Below, piece by piece: positions 24,564 to 36,719 of a stretch of 59,834 nt of DNA. Position numbers and translations under genes: made by a program. The DNA is taken from the NCBI GenBank assembly GCA_014904985.1, contig MU129043.1, forward strand, positions 1-59,834. The letters run 5' to 3'. Each line of letters starts with the position of its first letter. Position 1 is the first letter of the stretch. The DNA is from Hydnum rufescens UP504. Taxonomy: Eukaryota; Basidiomycota; Agaricomycetes; Cantharellales; Hydnaceae. Below the pieces are notes generated by a model. It was not told the origin of the DNA, searched no databases, and saw nothing but the letters and a program-made list of their open reading frames with translations.

Positions 24564-27420
24564 ATGTCTCGATTTTTTCGCCGCGGTGGTGATTCTAGCG
24601 ATGAATCATCCTCTGACGAGGAGGAAGAGCTTTTGTCTGGAGACGACTCTGGAAACGAAATAATCCCGAAACCATCGAAGCGAGCTGTATCTGGAGGGTC
24701 AGACGAATCTCCTGATTCGGATGACTCAGATGACTCCGATGACTCCGACGAAAGGGAGGAAGAGAAGCCCATCAAGAAAGTATCTCGTTTCCTAAAAACT
24801 GCAGGAAGCGATAGCGAGGACAGCGATGATGAGTCTGTCAAGCACATCGTCAAAAGTGCCAAGGACAAGCGTATGGAGGAGATGGCCACTAGTGGTGATA
24901 TGATCGACCAAAAACTGAGGATTAACGATTGGGCGGCCATCAATACAGGTATGACCATGCAGCCAGACCATGCGTGTGTTGATTTTCATGTGGCGGCTCC
25001 TCAGAATTCGACAAACTCACCCGACTCGTCCTACGGCAAACGAACCTCAGCGAACCTTTGCCCCCCGTCTACTTGCGTGTTTTGTCTACGCTTGATGACG
25101 CTGTTTCAAAAGAAAAGGAGGGCAAGAAGAAAATGGATGCCAACAAAGCACGCGCTCTCAACACGGTGAAACACAAGGTAAAAAAGACCATCAAGGAATA
25201 CGAAGTTCAGATGAAGGAATACAGTGCGGATCCCGAGGCTTTTACCGCCCAATACGCCGCGTCGACACAACCAGAAGTACTTCCCAAATCAAAAAAACCG
25301 AAAAAGGATCGAGGAGATGGTGAAGACGGAGAGGTTGATGCATTTACCACCGTTGGTAAAGGTGGAAAAACCTACAGTCTTGGTGCTGCAGATCTATATA
25401 AAAACCTAGCTGCTATCCAAGAAGCTCGGGGGAAGAAGGTAACCACTTTTGTAACCTACCTCAGACACTATTGCCGGTGATATCAACCCTTCCCTTCTTT
25501 TTCGTCAAGAGCACCGATCGCAATGAGGCGATGAAAATACTCGAGAAACTTCGTCAAGTAGCCAGTACTCCATACAGCAGGATTCGAGTCCTTCTCGCCC
25601 TAATCTCCTCCCGGTTCGACTACAATACATCTGTGTCCACACACATGCCGATCGACATTTGGACTTCGGCCCAAAATGAGCTTAATGAGCTCGTAAGCAT
25701 CCTCATCGAGGCACCGCAATATGCGGTTGTTGAAGACTTCCAGATCGAATACGATGACAATGTCGAACGAGTCCCTTCTCCCAGCGAACCAATTATCAAG
25801 GTTCGCGGTAGTGTCATCTCCTACGTGGATCGTCTCGATGAGGAGTTCACCCGGAGCCTTCAAAATATTGATCCACACGGCACTGAGTATGTGGATCGCC
25901 TCAAAGATGAAAAGTCATTGTACGAAACTATCTGCCGCGCCGAGGTGCATTTTGAACAAAGTGACCCGAGCTCGCTAGCTCGCGTTATGATGCGCCGTTT
26001 GGAACATATATACTCTAAAGTAGGCCTTTCGCCCGCCTTAATTCTATGCCTACTCAGTTGATGTCTTTTCACAGCCAACAGTGGTGGTGACTATTTTGGA
26101 AAGATCCACTAGCGAGGCTTTAGCATCGGTGCTACCCCCAACCTTCCCCTCTCTTAACAACCTCGGGACAACGACTGCCCTTGTTCGAGCCCTCTGCGTG
26201 CATCTTTATCAAACTGAGTTCTCTCTCCTTCGCACCCGTGCCATGCTTTGTCATGTGTACCATCACGCCCTTCAGAACGACTTCCACACTGCCCGCGATC
26301 TCTTTCTCATGTCCCATCTCTCTGAGACCATCCACAACGCCGACGTGGCGACGCAGATTTTATTCAATCGAGCAGTCGTGCAGCTCGGGCTTTGTGCCTT
26401 CCGATCAGGGCTCATCAAGGAGGCGCAATCGACGCTTCAAGACATCTTCACTACGCAACGAGTGAAAGAACTCCTAGCTCAAGGTATCCACCAACAACGG
26501 TACACAGTCCTCACCCCTGAACAGGAGAAGGCCGAGCGTGCGCGTCAATTACCCTTCCATATGCACATCAATACCGAGCTTTTAGAGGCTGCTTTCCTTG
26601 TCTCCAGCATGCTTGTCGAAATCCCCCACCTGGCGTCTATCGATACCGAGGAGCTGAAGCGTAAGGCCATCTCAAAGCCTTTCCGCCGGTTGTTGGATTT
26701 CGCTGATCGCCAGGTCTTCACTGGCCCACCCGAGAGTACTCGAGATCATATCATGCAAGCCAGTAAGGCGTTGCAGGATGGTGAATGGGAGAAGTGTCGA
26801 GACTTAATCCAGAGTATCAAGATCTGGAGTCTCATGCCTGAGGAAGCTGCCGTGAAGGAAATGCTCGCGAAGTGCGCTGCTGTCTTGTTACAGATTGTCC
26901 CCTTGGCTGAAATCGTTCTTTTCAAAGGCGAATACAGGAAGAAGGTCTGCGGACGTATCTGTTTACCTATTCGGCGTACTACGCATCTCTCTCCCTGTCA
27001 TTGCTTGCTACAACATTCTCCCTCTCAGTGCGAACGGTGACGGCCATTGTATCCAAGATGATTTGGAACGAAGAGCTTGCGGCATCTCTGGACCAAGCTG
27101 CTGGGACGATCGTCTTCCATCGTGTCGAGCCCACGCGCGTACAGCAACTCGCTCAGACCCTTGCAGATCGTGTCTCCCAAATGGTGGAGCAGAATACCAA
27201 GGCATTGGATCAAAAACTTGGCGGTGGCGGAGGTGGCGGCTCATCATGGAATGATCGCGCTGCTGGTGATACCGGGGGGGAATCACAGGAGCGGAAAGGG
27301 AGGAGTGACCGGCCGAGAGGCGGGCAGCGAGGGAGTGGGGGCGCGCGGGGAGCCCGTGGTGCGAGATTTGCTCAGGGTCTAGGTGGTAGAGTCGGAGGAT
27401 CGACTGCCATACAGGCTTAA
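24564..27420 (+). CDS. NIP1: Eukaryotic translation initiation factor 3 subunit C (Nip1)
   Basis: Core PCI subunit of eIF3, which binds the 40S subunit and eIF1/eIF5. Start [20 protein letters not shown] is the family hallmark: SRFF, then an acidic Ser/Asp/Glu tract. [20 protein letters not shown] follows. After the first intron comes [14 protein letters not shown], then the K-rich linker and the eIF3c_N domain ([38 protein letters not shown]), and [14 protein letters not shown]. Later blocks are [31 protein letters not shown] sequence (here [16 protein letters not shown]) and [19 protein letters not shown]. Intron 26,872-26,927 joins MLAK to [15 protein letters not shown] of the PCI domain. 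The protein ends in an RGG/Gly-rich tail. It is intact and about the usual length. Confidence 0.96.
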
Positions 27421-28125
27421 CTGTGTGATTGTCCCCGTGTCCATGATCTATGCATTTTTGCTGCGTTCCGGGTCTCAATCTTGCTTATTACAGGCTCCCA
27501 GACACCCTAAATTTTGGGGCTCCCGGGACCAACACGAGGCTGAATTCTCAGTGAGAATCCGCTATAAATACCGGGCAGTTGAAGCCTTGACTAATTCAAG
27601 AAGCTTCATCCGCGTAAAATCACATCAAGCATGGGCCTACAAAGACTTGAGAGGTACATGAATGAGATCAAGAGACCAAAAGATTGTTTGGTGATCATGA
27701 AGGATGCTGTTTGCAGCCCAATGACCAATTCTCTAGAACGCCCGCATTGCGGGGGATGGATGCACTGGGGATTCTGTTCACAAATTCCCACCCCATCTTC
27801 GCCAGCATAATACTTATTTCTTCGAGCTTTCTTGTTTCGACCGCGAAGCTACTTGATTGCCCCCGCCGCGCCCGGTGCAGCTGAGAACCTAAGATGCGCT
27901 ACATCTGTTGTGCACTACTCGATGAGTCTATTCGATCTCACAGATCCTCTGGGCCAGAGAACTGGCGTCTGAGCGGATACCGGCCTGTCAGGGCCACTGT
28001 GCCATGAACATTCCTAGCCTGACATGATACCAATACTACGTCGACGACACAAGTCAAAGGCGCGAGACTCCAGTCTAGCCATTTGCATATCACGAGGAAA
28101 TCCAACACACCCAGTGCTCAGAAGA
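27421..28125. other. Spacer between the housekeeping island and the repeat zone
   Basis: No open frame here has family features. A TATA-like CTATAAATA occurs at about 27,562. The interval probably holds the eIF3c 3' UTR and the 3' UTR of the truncated MFS gene. Confidence 0.4.
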
Positions 28126-28304
28126 TCAAAGGGAATATCGAAAATCGAAGGCACGATCCCCTAATCCCGCAAGCTCTTCCTTGCTGTACGATTCTAGCAA
28201 CTTTTGTCCTTTGAGGGCACGACGGGCATTGATGCGTGAATATACCCACATGGTAAGGGGTGTTATGATCATCCCCAAGCATACAAACCCGATGACAACC
28301 GAAT
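28126..28304 (-). pseudogene. C-terminal exon of an MFS transporter, 5' part lost
   Basis: On the minus strand, after a plausible TTTCAG acceptor at 28,305, the frame encodes one transmembrane helix (SVVIGFVCLGMIITPLTMWV), then a cytosolic tail YSRINARRALKGQKLLESYS, ELAGLGDRAFDFRYSL and TGA. The helix, basic loop and ...GDRxxDFRYxL ending resemble the last helix and tail of fungal allantoate/nicotinate-type MFS permeases. I find no preceding helices: a Copia LTR starts 110 bp upstream at 28,414. The gene therefore looks decapitated by retroelement insertion. The family call rests on a short segment. Confidence 0.45.
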
Positions 28305-28413
28305 CTGAAACGACAACAGTGTTAAATGATTGGCCAAAAGGTGGTGAGGATGAATATTGTGGTCTGTGTAGAACCTAAGGACTCCGGGAACCGACGATGA
28401 GGGCGGATAGATC

Positions 28414-28747
28414 TGTAGGGGAGCCTAAATGCTCGAGCGGAGTGAGGGCAGGCAGAGCAAAAGAGACTATGGTATTTGGAACTACTGGCCAATTTATGGC
28501 CTACAGGATAGGAGAAAATACAGGAGTTACAAATAGAAACACAGAGATGTACTAAAGAGAATACAGGTCAAATTATGTCAGTGGTCCATGGGCACAGGAA
28601 ACTGCTCATGGACCTAGGAGATGTCTGCTGAATGCAGCAGATGTGCTTGAACCCAATGTGATTACCGAATAGGGGTTGCCCCCTCTAAAACCATCCTTCA
28701 GCCCACCGGACCCATCCTTCGGCCTGTCAAACACCCCAACTCCAACA
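28414..28747 (-). mobile_element. 3' LTR of an older Copia element (Copia-2)
   Basis: On the minus strand the segment runs TGTTGGAGTTGG...CTCCCCTACA (TG...CA ends, 334 bp), directly preceded by the purine tract GAGGGGGAG that follows the RNase H end. Only this LTR is present in the window; the 5' end is cut off at about 29,206 by the next repeat. Confidence 0.7.
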
Positions 28748-28754
28748 CTCCCCC

Positions 28755-29205
28755 TCAAGCATGACCTAATCCAAGTCCAACTGCATGAAAATCTAATTTC
28801 ATTGGCCTGAGGGCTTTTGTGAGAATGTTGGCCATCATTTCATCCATGGGACAATAAGTAAAATTGAAGTTCCATCTTTGATCATCTCACAGATAAAGTG
28901 AAACCATATATCAATATGTTTCATTCAGGCATGATAATTGTCACCCATCGCAAGTCTTAATGCTGACTGATTGTCGCAATAGAGCACTGTTGGCTCAAGT
29001 GAGAGCTGAAACAATTTGTTAATTAGCCACCAAAGCCATATACCTTCTTTGGCTGCATGCATTGCGGCAACATACTCTGCCTCTGCCATAGATAATGTGA
29101 CCAGCTCTTGTTTTCTTGAGCTCCATGAGATGGCACCACTGTTGATTAGAAATGCATATCCGGAGATCACATGTTGGTGGCTCTGCATGGCTCTGTTATA
29201 GAAGA
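28755..29205 (-). pseudogene. Copia RNase H fragment (Copia-2)
   Basis: The end of a Copia pol polyprotein: QSHQHVISGYAFLINSGAIS, WSSRKQELVTLSMAEAEYVA (with the family's SxxEAEY acidic residue), IWLWWLINKLF, VLYCDNQSALRLA, then KHIDIWFHFI and ...GLGHA-stop. An in-frame TGA at 28,925-28,927 stands where an arginine is usual (HA-R-xKHID), and there is a frameshift near 28,840. It is cut at the 5' side inside the RNase H domain by the LTR-like repeat B. Confidence 0.8.
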
Positions 29206-29224
29206 AGGATTGGGGGCTCCAATG

Positions 29225-29430
29225 TATTGGAATGAATACATCCCGATATGGGAATAAACCCGGAACCTTCCGGAAAGATCTAAGACCGTCCAGGACCGTA
29301 TAGGCCCGTCTACATCCGTTATTCCCGTATATACTCGAACCCCGTAGAAACATGTATTCGTATATAAATACCGAGATTTTACTCGGTAAATCATAGTGTT
29401 GTTTTTCTCTAAAAGACTTATATCTTAACA
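29225..29430 (+). repeat. Copia-1 5' LTR
   Basis: Starts TATTGGAATGAATACATCCC and ends CTTATATCTTAACA. It contains a TATA-like CGTATATAAATACC at about 29,358. It differs from the 3' LTR by one visible single-base indel (CCGATATGG versus CCGATTATGG). Confidence 0.9.
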
Positions 29431-29470
29431 CGTTATCAGCACCAGTCGCTTAAAAACAAAGACACTCGTT

Positions 29471-30230
29471 ATGCCCGACATCGCCCCGATAGACAAGAGC
29501 ACCCTCAACGGTTTTTACCGGATCGATCAATTGAAAGGGGACAACTGGCTTCCATGGAAAACCAGGGTCACGGCATTACTCGCGATAGCCGATCTAACGA
29601 AAATATATTGACGGCACCTACCCGCGTCCCAGTGATGAGTCCCTGATCAAAGAATGGGAGACTCGAGATCTCCAAACTCGATCCTTACTCCAATTGACCG
29701 TGGGAGATGAAGAACTCATCCATTTAAGCGGTGCTCAGACTGCGGCCCAAATGTGGACGCAATTACGTGACACCAAGGAGCCCAAGGGCATTTTTGGAGT
29801 AGTCGCGGAAAGGCGAAAATTATTACAAATAATTCCATCCGAATCTACGCCGATAATAGAACATATTGCCATATTCCGAAAAGCCAAGGAAAACCTCGCG
29901 ATATTGGGCTATCCGCTTCCGGATATAGAATTCGCAATATTATTAATCTCCACATTACCGAGCTCATGGAGTTCATTCGAGTCATCTTATTTCGGATCCA
30001 AAATGAGCGAATCAGAGATCAAATCGGAAGAATTGATTACAATGATTCTAGATGAAGATCGCCGTCGCCGTGAAAATCACAGTCTACCGAGATCGCGAAA
30101 TTAGCCCTGAACAAGGGCAAACGACTGCAGACTCCCGGGGCCACGTGCTCGAATTGCTCGAAGCCGGCACACAAGGGATCAATGTTGGGCGAAAGGGGGA
30201 GGAAAATGGATGGGACAGGGCCCCCGAGCC
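29471..30230 (+). pseudogene. Copia-1 gag remnant
   Basis: MPDIAPIDKSTLNGFYRI, then LKGDNWLPWKTRVTALLAIA is the typical Copia gag start. It is frameshifted at about 29,602 and continues from 29,694 as a 136-codon frame with LLISTLPSSWSSFESSYF (UBN2-type gag). A CCHC zinc knuckle is visible at about 30,143-30,186 (CSNCSKPAHKGSM) but the last cysteine is out of frame. Confidence 0.8.
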
Positions 30231-32639
30231 AATAAATAAATGAAGGAACGGAAAAAGGAGAGGACAAGGGTGGAAGGTATGATAGCAAAGTCCACGTACC
30301 ACCCGAAGTTGGACTTAACAGGCAATTGCCATCGGGCCCTAAGAGTACGCACTCGAGTGCCGAGATCCAAGCTCCGCGATCATGCCAATCTAACGTGGCT
30401 AATCGACTCAGGCACGACACTCCCATATTGCGACAAATGGGAAATGTGTCACCAAATTCATTCCCGGGGATCAGGAAGCTTATCCAGAGTTGATCGCGAA
30501 AACATGCAACTGTTTTGAGGAATATTATATGCCGAGCGACCGTCACTAGTTTGAAAGCTCAGAGTTACTAATGGAGAATATATAACCCTGTCAAACTACC
30601 GCGATGTCTATAATATTTTCCTGAACGCGGGATAACTGTCTACTGTCTGTGCAGGCACGTGATCGACGAGCTTAGGTATGGAGAATGACAGATCATAAAA
30701 ATAGAAAAATCACCGGATTTTTCCGCCTAATTGGACGAGGCCCGTTTAATGGAGAGGAACATTACGCAAGGTAGATCATTCATATGGGGAGGGTCCGACG
30801 AGCGCGGAATGACCGAGACAGCAAATGTGATTGTTCATTGAGTCCTGCGCCGATCTCATGGGGAGAGGCTGGCTCATCCGGAGATTTTGCCACCGTGTTC
30901 TTATGCTCAGGGCTCATAAACCCCTATTCAATTCGATAATGGTAATCTGGTGAATCAAGAGTTGATCCTGATTCAAATCAAGATCTTGCGTGCGAGTGGA
31001 CTCTGTATAGCAAAGCCATTTACATCATCACATCATTTCCCAAATATGTCGATATTGCGAATACCAGCCGGGAAACCCGGCTGATTAATCTCACAGCATT
31101 TCGACTTGTAGGGGACCATCAAGTAGGACGTTTTCACATTGGTAGGTGATCGCAATGCTAATGGAATTATCAGATTCATCGTAGCGACCAATTCGGACAG
31201 AGAATCACCGTCAAAGTTCCTTAAGGAAAAGTCGGGCAGCAACGGCAACAAATCCATAGAACTATGTGTGTGCTGTGGATCGAAACCCAATTAATCGAAC
31301 TGCCAAAAGCATTTAAATTTGATAATGGGCAGCGAATGTTTATTTGACTCAGGATCTCCCTAAAAATGGTTAGGGGCCGAAAAAGGAAAGGATGCTAAAT
31401 TTACTGCGCCCATTCACCCCAACAACATGGAATGGTATGCCGATTTGCATGCGTCCGATAGCGGTACTATTAGCTTGAAGATCGCGCTTGTTAGTCTATG
31501 CTAGAACTCGCCAAAGTACTTATCCTATAAAACCTTCATTGGGCGGAGGCAGTTTCATTTATTGCCGCGTACATCCGAGCACGAGCCTCTAACAAATAGG
31601 GAAAAGAAAGAAGCTAAATAAGAAAAATTAGTAGAAATTAAAATACATATGCAATGGGCATTGACATAATAAAACACCCGATGGAATGTATGGACGTGGT
31701 AATAAGTCCAGACGTTTATCTTAATCTTCCACGATATTTGGATCTGACGTGATTGTGTCCTAGACAGAGGGCGAGTCGATCGAAATTAGACCAAAGGCAA
31801 TAAATTCTTTGTTTGTCGGCATTGAAGAGGAACCGGGGTCCATTTAGGTACTACAACCCGAAAACCCACAAACTGGTATTAATCTTCCCCGGAACTTCAA
31901 ATTCTATGATTTGAGCCCCGGACACCCCAAGCAGGTTGACAATCTCGATCTCCCATCCGCTCCGGTGATATCTAATGCCCAACTCGGAACATTTGTTGGA
32001 TTGGCTCGAATTGAGGGTAAGCCCAGGAAACCCGAAAACAAGTAGTGGGTTCGGCTTTGATTATTCCAATTCTCCGCATATCAAAAAACAATTCAATATC
32101 ACCCCTGAACCGACGCTGCCCACTCACCGTGGCTTGCGGCGTAGCGTAAGACAATTAAACTATGCAAAACTACATGATTCCAGGAACGTTGGAAGGGAAA
32201 TAGTTACGCTGCTCAACAAAAAGGGTAAGACCTGAATGAACTTATAAGTCTCCCGAGGAGATGACATGATCCTGACCCCAATGTCAGATCATTAATTGGT
32301 CAGGGATATAATGTGTCCTGATAGGTATTTTGACGAGCCTTGAAATACACGTAAAGATGCGATGAAATCCCCAGACTGGCCGCAATGGGGAAATATGGCA
32401 TTCAAAAGCGAGACTGCAAATGCTCCAGAAAATTTAAAGACTCTGGAGACTTGAATCTTCTGGGTTACCCGCGGACCGACACGCAATCGGCAATCGTTGG
32501 ACATTTCAAAAAAGAATAATTTGATGTCGACGGGAATCTATCACGATTCAAAGCCCGATTAGATCGGCCATGGGATTTCACTCAGGTTATCCCCGGTCAA
32601 TATTCGACCAGGCGTTCTCCTAGATAAGGGGGTAAATTG

Positions 32640-33010
32640 ACGCGGCGATGGACTCATACTTATCTAAGTTTTCGCTTATGCCAGCCATCCTAGACCTTGA
32701 AATGTATGTGGGTCAAATGGGACAAAAGGGGCAGCATGTAATATGGGTTAAAATGGCAATCTACACGAAATCATATATATCCATTTGCGATGCAGCCGGT
32801 AGGGATTTTTGAATTGATTGGGTGAATGAACAGGAGTTGCCCGATTTGGTCCACAAACACTCTACCGAACGTTAAACAATCAGGCCAGAGAAGTGGAACA
32901 TGAAATTTTCAGATGCTTACATAACCGGCACCTTAAAATACACCGAGTTTGCCCCGATAGATGAATCACTGCGTTATAAGCATAAGGCGGCAAAGCCAAA
33001 GAAATTGATA
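32640..33010 (+). pseudogene. Possible Copia-1 reverse transcriptase remnant
   Basis: Scattered pieces in different frames resemble the Copia RT block around LYGLKQSGREWN: ELPDLVHK, VKQSG, EKWNMKFSDAYITGTLKYTE. The stretch is strongly damaged. The identification depends on its place between gag and RNase H in a Copia element. Confidence 0.4.
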
Positions 33011-33639
33011 TAAATTGCCATATGTGGTAGATGTAAATGTCATCAGATTCATTTTTCATATTTTCAAAAGCGCGATTAGAACGCAGCCCTAAGGGATGAA
33101 ATCAGACGCGGAATTCCGAGACCACGGACGCAAGGGGACAACCCATCGTCGTTACTTGGAATGTGAAATTCAGATAGAAACCGAAGAAAGGAAATCCATA
33201 CAACTGTCTCTCAGGGTCATTATTTATGTTTAGTTGGATTATTAGAAGATCCTAGATTAGGAATACATAACATGTCCCAAAGCGAACATCTGTTCGACTT
33301 CCTCGCCTTACGCGGCTGGTCCAATCAGTTTTTGCCACAGCCGACAGAATTGACGATATTATAAATTCATGCACCCAGGATTGGTAGGTATTCGGGCAGC
33401 CATAAGCTCCTTGATTATGGCTGCTATGTGATATACATCGACTCCCTGGATCTATGTGTGCTTAATGCATAATAACTACATCCCATGTACTGCAATTTTC
33501 CCTTAACAATCCATCACAATGGGAATCATTGGCACACAGTTCTAAACCTTATATTACGGGTATCACAAGGAAAGCTAAAGACTGGGATGGTGTACAATAT
33601 CGAATCAATGCGGGGTGTAGAGCGGAACCATAGGCCTAT

Positions 33640-34116
33640 ATCCGGATTTTTCGGATGCGAATTGGGGTTCAAACAAATGATCGGAAATCATAAATTTCCG
33701 GATATACTGCACTGTTATTACTTCTTGGCGGAGGACAATATCATGGACTTCCAAGAAGCAGTCCATCGTGGCCCTATCATCGATGGGAGGCGGAATATAT
33801 TGCCGCTACCTTAGCTACAAAACAAATAATATGGCTACGAAACTTCTTCGATGCCCTAGGTTTTACCCAATCCGGACCTTCGGAACTACACATTGATAAT
33901 CAATCGGCGATCGCCCTGACGGAAAATCCCCAATTTCATGTGCGATCAAAACACATTGATGTGCAATTTCATTTTATTCGGGAAACAATACAACAAGGCA
34001 TAGCGACAGTCCATTGGTGCCCTACAAATGAAATGACCGCGGACATATTTACAAAGTCGCTCCCACGCCCGAAACTCGAACAATTCTGGACGGACTTAGG
34101 AATGGCATCGGTCTGA
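33640..34116 (+). pseudogene. Copia-1 RNase H and C-terminus
   Basis: One frame from about 33,780 reads WEAEYIAATLATKQIIWLRN, then LHIDNQSAIALTENPQFHVR, SKHIDVQFHFIRETI, WCPTNEMTADIFTKSLPRPK and TGA at 34,114-34,116, the usual Copia pol ending. Upstream the SKKQSIVALS block is split over several frames by small indels. Confidence 0.85.
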
Positions 34117-34122
34117 GGGGAG

Positions 34123-34329
34123 TATTGGAATGAATACATCCCGATTATGGGAATAAACCCGGAACCTTCCGGAAAGATCTAAGACCGTCCAGGACCGTAT
34201 AGGCCCGTCTACATCCGTTATTCCCGTATATACTCGAACCCCGTAGAAACATGTATTCGTATATAAATACCGAGATTTTACTCGGTAAATCATAGTGTTG
34301 TTTTTCTCTAAAAGACTTATATCTTAACA
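34123..34329 (+). repeat. Copia-1 3' LTR
   Basis: Nearly identical to 29,225-29,430 (one indel). It is followed directly by the CAATG target duplication and by repeat B sequence. Confidence 0.9.
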
Positions 34330-34334
34330 CAATG

Positions 34335-35060
34335 ACTGTCAAATCAAACTCTGGTTCAGCCAGTGTGTAGATGGGAGACTGTATTTCTGTTTTTATTCAA
34401 TGGGCTGGTTTGCTCTGATGGTTGATCACTCTCTAACAAGTTGTGTATGGACTTCAGTGATGAATAAGGTGATGGTATGGACTAGCTATAGTCAATGATA
34501 TATTGTGGATGCTTATGAAAGGCTTATATGTGTTGTATTGGATCATTTACTGCTATTTGTATGTACCTATTTATGTCCTCCTGGTCAAAATGCAGATTCT
34601 AAAGAGGGTTCTAGGACTGGTTTAAGCTTTGATTCAGTGTGTCAATGTGTTTCTTTCTTCTTCTGGCTTGACTTTGTTATTACTCACTTTTCCTTGGATG
34701 TCCCAGCAACTCTAACCTTAGGTCCTGCAACTATCCTTGGCTTAGTATTTCATGTAGAGGGCTTCCAGTGACTTAGTCTTTCACAACCTTGTATATGACT
34801 TAGCTCCAGATGGCTTTTAGATCAGTACTCTCTTCAGATGCAAGCAGATTTGTAGACAGTAGTATATTCCAGTAGTGAGGAGATGGGGGGGATACAGGAA
34901 AATCTACCAGCTTTTATACCTTTCTGAAGGTGGCTGTGTTTAAAGAATATGACTCACTCCTAGGTGAGTCATATGTGAGTCATAGGTGAGAACAATAGGG
35001 TTGTCAAGGAGGGTGAGTCTTTCATAAGGTGGGTTGCAAGGAAGGTGAGTCATGTCGATG
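34335..35060 (-). repeat. LTR-like repeat B, copy 1 (truncated)
   Basis: Closely similar to 39,862-40,590 and, inverted, to 54,900-55,660. It includes the segment ending in ACTGTCAAATCAAACTCTGG and the GTGAGTCATA direct repeats. Its outer end (TATAGAAGAAGGATTGG, 29,204-29,224) is separated from it by the Copia-1 insertion. It diverges from the other copies after about 35,060. Confidence 0.7.
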
Positions 35061-36389
35061 ATAAGCAAGAAGCATAAAGGGTTTCTATCAGGAGATAACT
35101 AGGTGTCTGATTTTTGACATTTTATCATGGAAGTAATCTTTGCAATTAAGATTTGTAGGTCAAAGGGTATGTTACATGAAATTAATATTGAATATGAATA
35201 CAGAAATAATGGAAGGGTAATTGAAATTATATAATAATAATGTGGTAGGAAGGAGGGGAGGATAAGTGAGGAGAGAAGTATCGGAAAGTAGTAAGAGGAT
35301 GAGAGGATTGGTCTGGTGGCAGTACTAATAGGTGTCTAATGTTGTCTAGATCCAATAATAATCCAATAATAATGGTGCTATTGTGGATGCATGTCTACTA
35401 GTGTCTAAAGGGGGAGATCATTAGATGGTGTCTAATGGTGTCTAATTCAACACTTGTGATACTCTTGTGGATGTGTGCACAGTAATGTCTAAATCAAACT
35501 TTTTGACATAAGGGCCCCTGCTCAGGTGACATCATTAGGTGGTGCCTAATAGTGTCTAAATCAAACATCTTGACATAAAGGCACTTGCTCAGCTTGCAGT
35601 ACTAAGAGATGTCTAATGGTGTCTAGATCAATAATGGTGGGACCATTGCAGATGTGTGTCTACTAGTGTCCAAATCAAGCAAAGGCAACTGCTTGGATAA
35701 CATCATTAGGTGTCTCATGGAGTCTAATGCTGTCTAAATCAATAGTTATGGTTGCTCCTGTGCATGTCTGTCTACTAATATACACCTAGTGTAGTATAGT
35801 GTATTACATAAGGGAGTTCAGAGTCAAAAGTCATGTCATGTATATATGGCAGATGCCAAGATTAATTAAGTAAACCTTTGCCCAGATCTCTACACCTAGT
35901 GAGAACTGTGAACCCTCTTGTCTCTTGTCTCTGCTTCTTCTATCTGGATATCTGGCTGGCCCCTAGTAGCCATCAATACTAGCCCTTTCTTGGCTTTGGA
36001 ACTGTGCCTTTGGACCCTAGCTGGGAAAGCAATGAGTTGGATAGTCCATTCCTCTCACTGACCCCCCACTCTCTCCTTAGTTAGTGACTGTGCCACTTGG
36101 CCAGTCACTACTTTATATCCTTTCACCATTCCTTCCACTCCCTCACACTCTTTTCCCCTGGACTCAGAGTGAAGTGGGTGCTTAGTTCTGTGTCCAGCTC
36201 CTCTGTCCAAAGGTAGTGCTGAGGGCAGTGTGATTATCATTCCTTCTCCTTCCTCTATCCCTGTTCCCAACCTGTTGACTCTGCTTTGTCCAAGTATGAC
36301 AATGAGTGCCCTCCTGAATTTGGGAGGCACTTCATTACACCTAGACATGCCTAGACATGCCCAGACTAGGAAAGGGTGCATTAGGTAAT
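35061..36389. repeat. Degenerate tandem repeats rich in GTGTCTAAT
   Basis: From about 35,300 to 35,790 the motif GTGTCTAATG/GTGTCTAAATCAA recurs in irregular units of about 100 bp together with CATCATTAGGTG and TTGACATAAGG. Flanks on both sides have no coding frame with family features. A related GTCTAAGCAT repeat lies at 43,790-44,290. Confidence 0.6.
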
Positions 36390-36719
36390 ATCCCATAATA
36401 ACTTTGGATATCCAGTTACATAATAAAGTGTTTCTTATTTTAAAAAAAGCCTAAATGTGGAAATTGGATGAAGTACATCCAAATAATATTTAGCCATCCA
36501 GCCCAATGGAGGCCCAGGACCAGGGGGAGGTGCCTGAGATGGGTGGAGGGACCCCTAAGGACCCTGGCTGAGTGAAGAAACCAGGCCCAGAGCAAGTGGC
36601 TAGTGCCTGGAGAGATGGGGGCAGTAAAATGAATATCAGAAATAGCAGAACTTGCCAGATCTGAACCACCAGGCAGTTCACTCTGAAGTTTGGCACATGA
36701 TTGGGGAATATTAAGGTGA
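36390..36719. repeat. Repeat D, fragment 1
   Basis: Matches 44,300-44,640 at about 80% by eye, including TATCCAGTTACATAATA, ATGAAGTACATCCAAA, CATCCAGCCCAA and GGCCCAGGACCAGGGGGAGG. The family is unclassified and recurs at 58,264-59,834. The fragment ends at the palindrome border. Confidence 0.65.

Larger units (their letters stand above)
29225..34329 (+). mobile_element. Full-length Copia LTR retrotransposon (Copia-1), decayed interior
   Basis: Two 206/207-bp LTRs bound 4.7 kb of interior, flanked by a perfect 5-bp target duplication CAATG (29,220-29,224 and 34,330-34,334). After the 5' LTR comes CGTTATCAGCACC, a primer-binding-like sequence seen in Copia elements; before the 3' LTR there is a purine tract CTGAGGGGAG. 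Gag and RNase H are recognisable but frameshifted, and the centre (30,500-33,600) has no long frame. It is inserted in repeat B, whose sequence resumes on both sides. Confidence 0.9.

Noticed and set aside
30240..33600. Possible cargo genes inside Copia-1
   Set aside because: All frames are short. The few recognisable pieces fit Copia gag, RT and RNase H in the expected order.
34505..34771. 88-codon frame in repeat B copy 1 that looks membrane-like
   Set aside because: The matching position in copy 2 (40,034-40,243) shifts frame, and in copy 3 it is antisense to the probable leader. No evidence of a protein.
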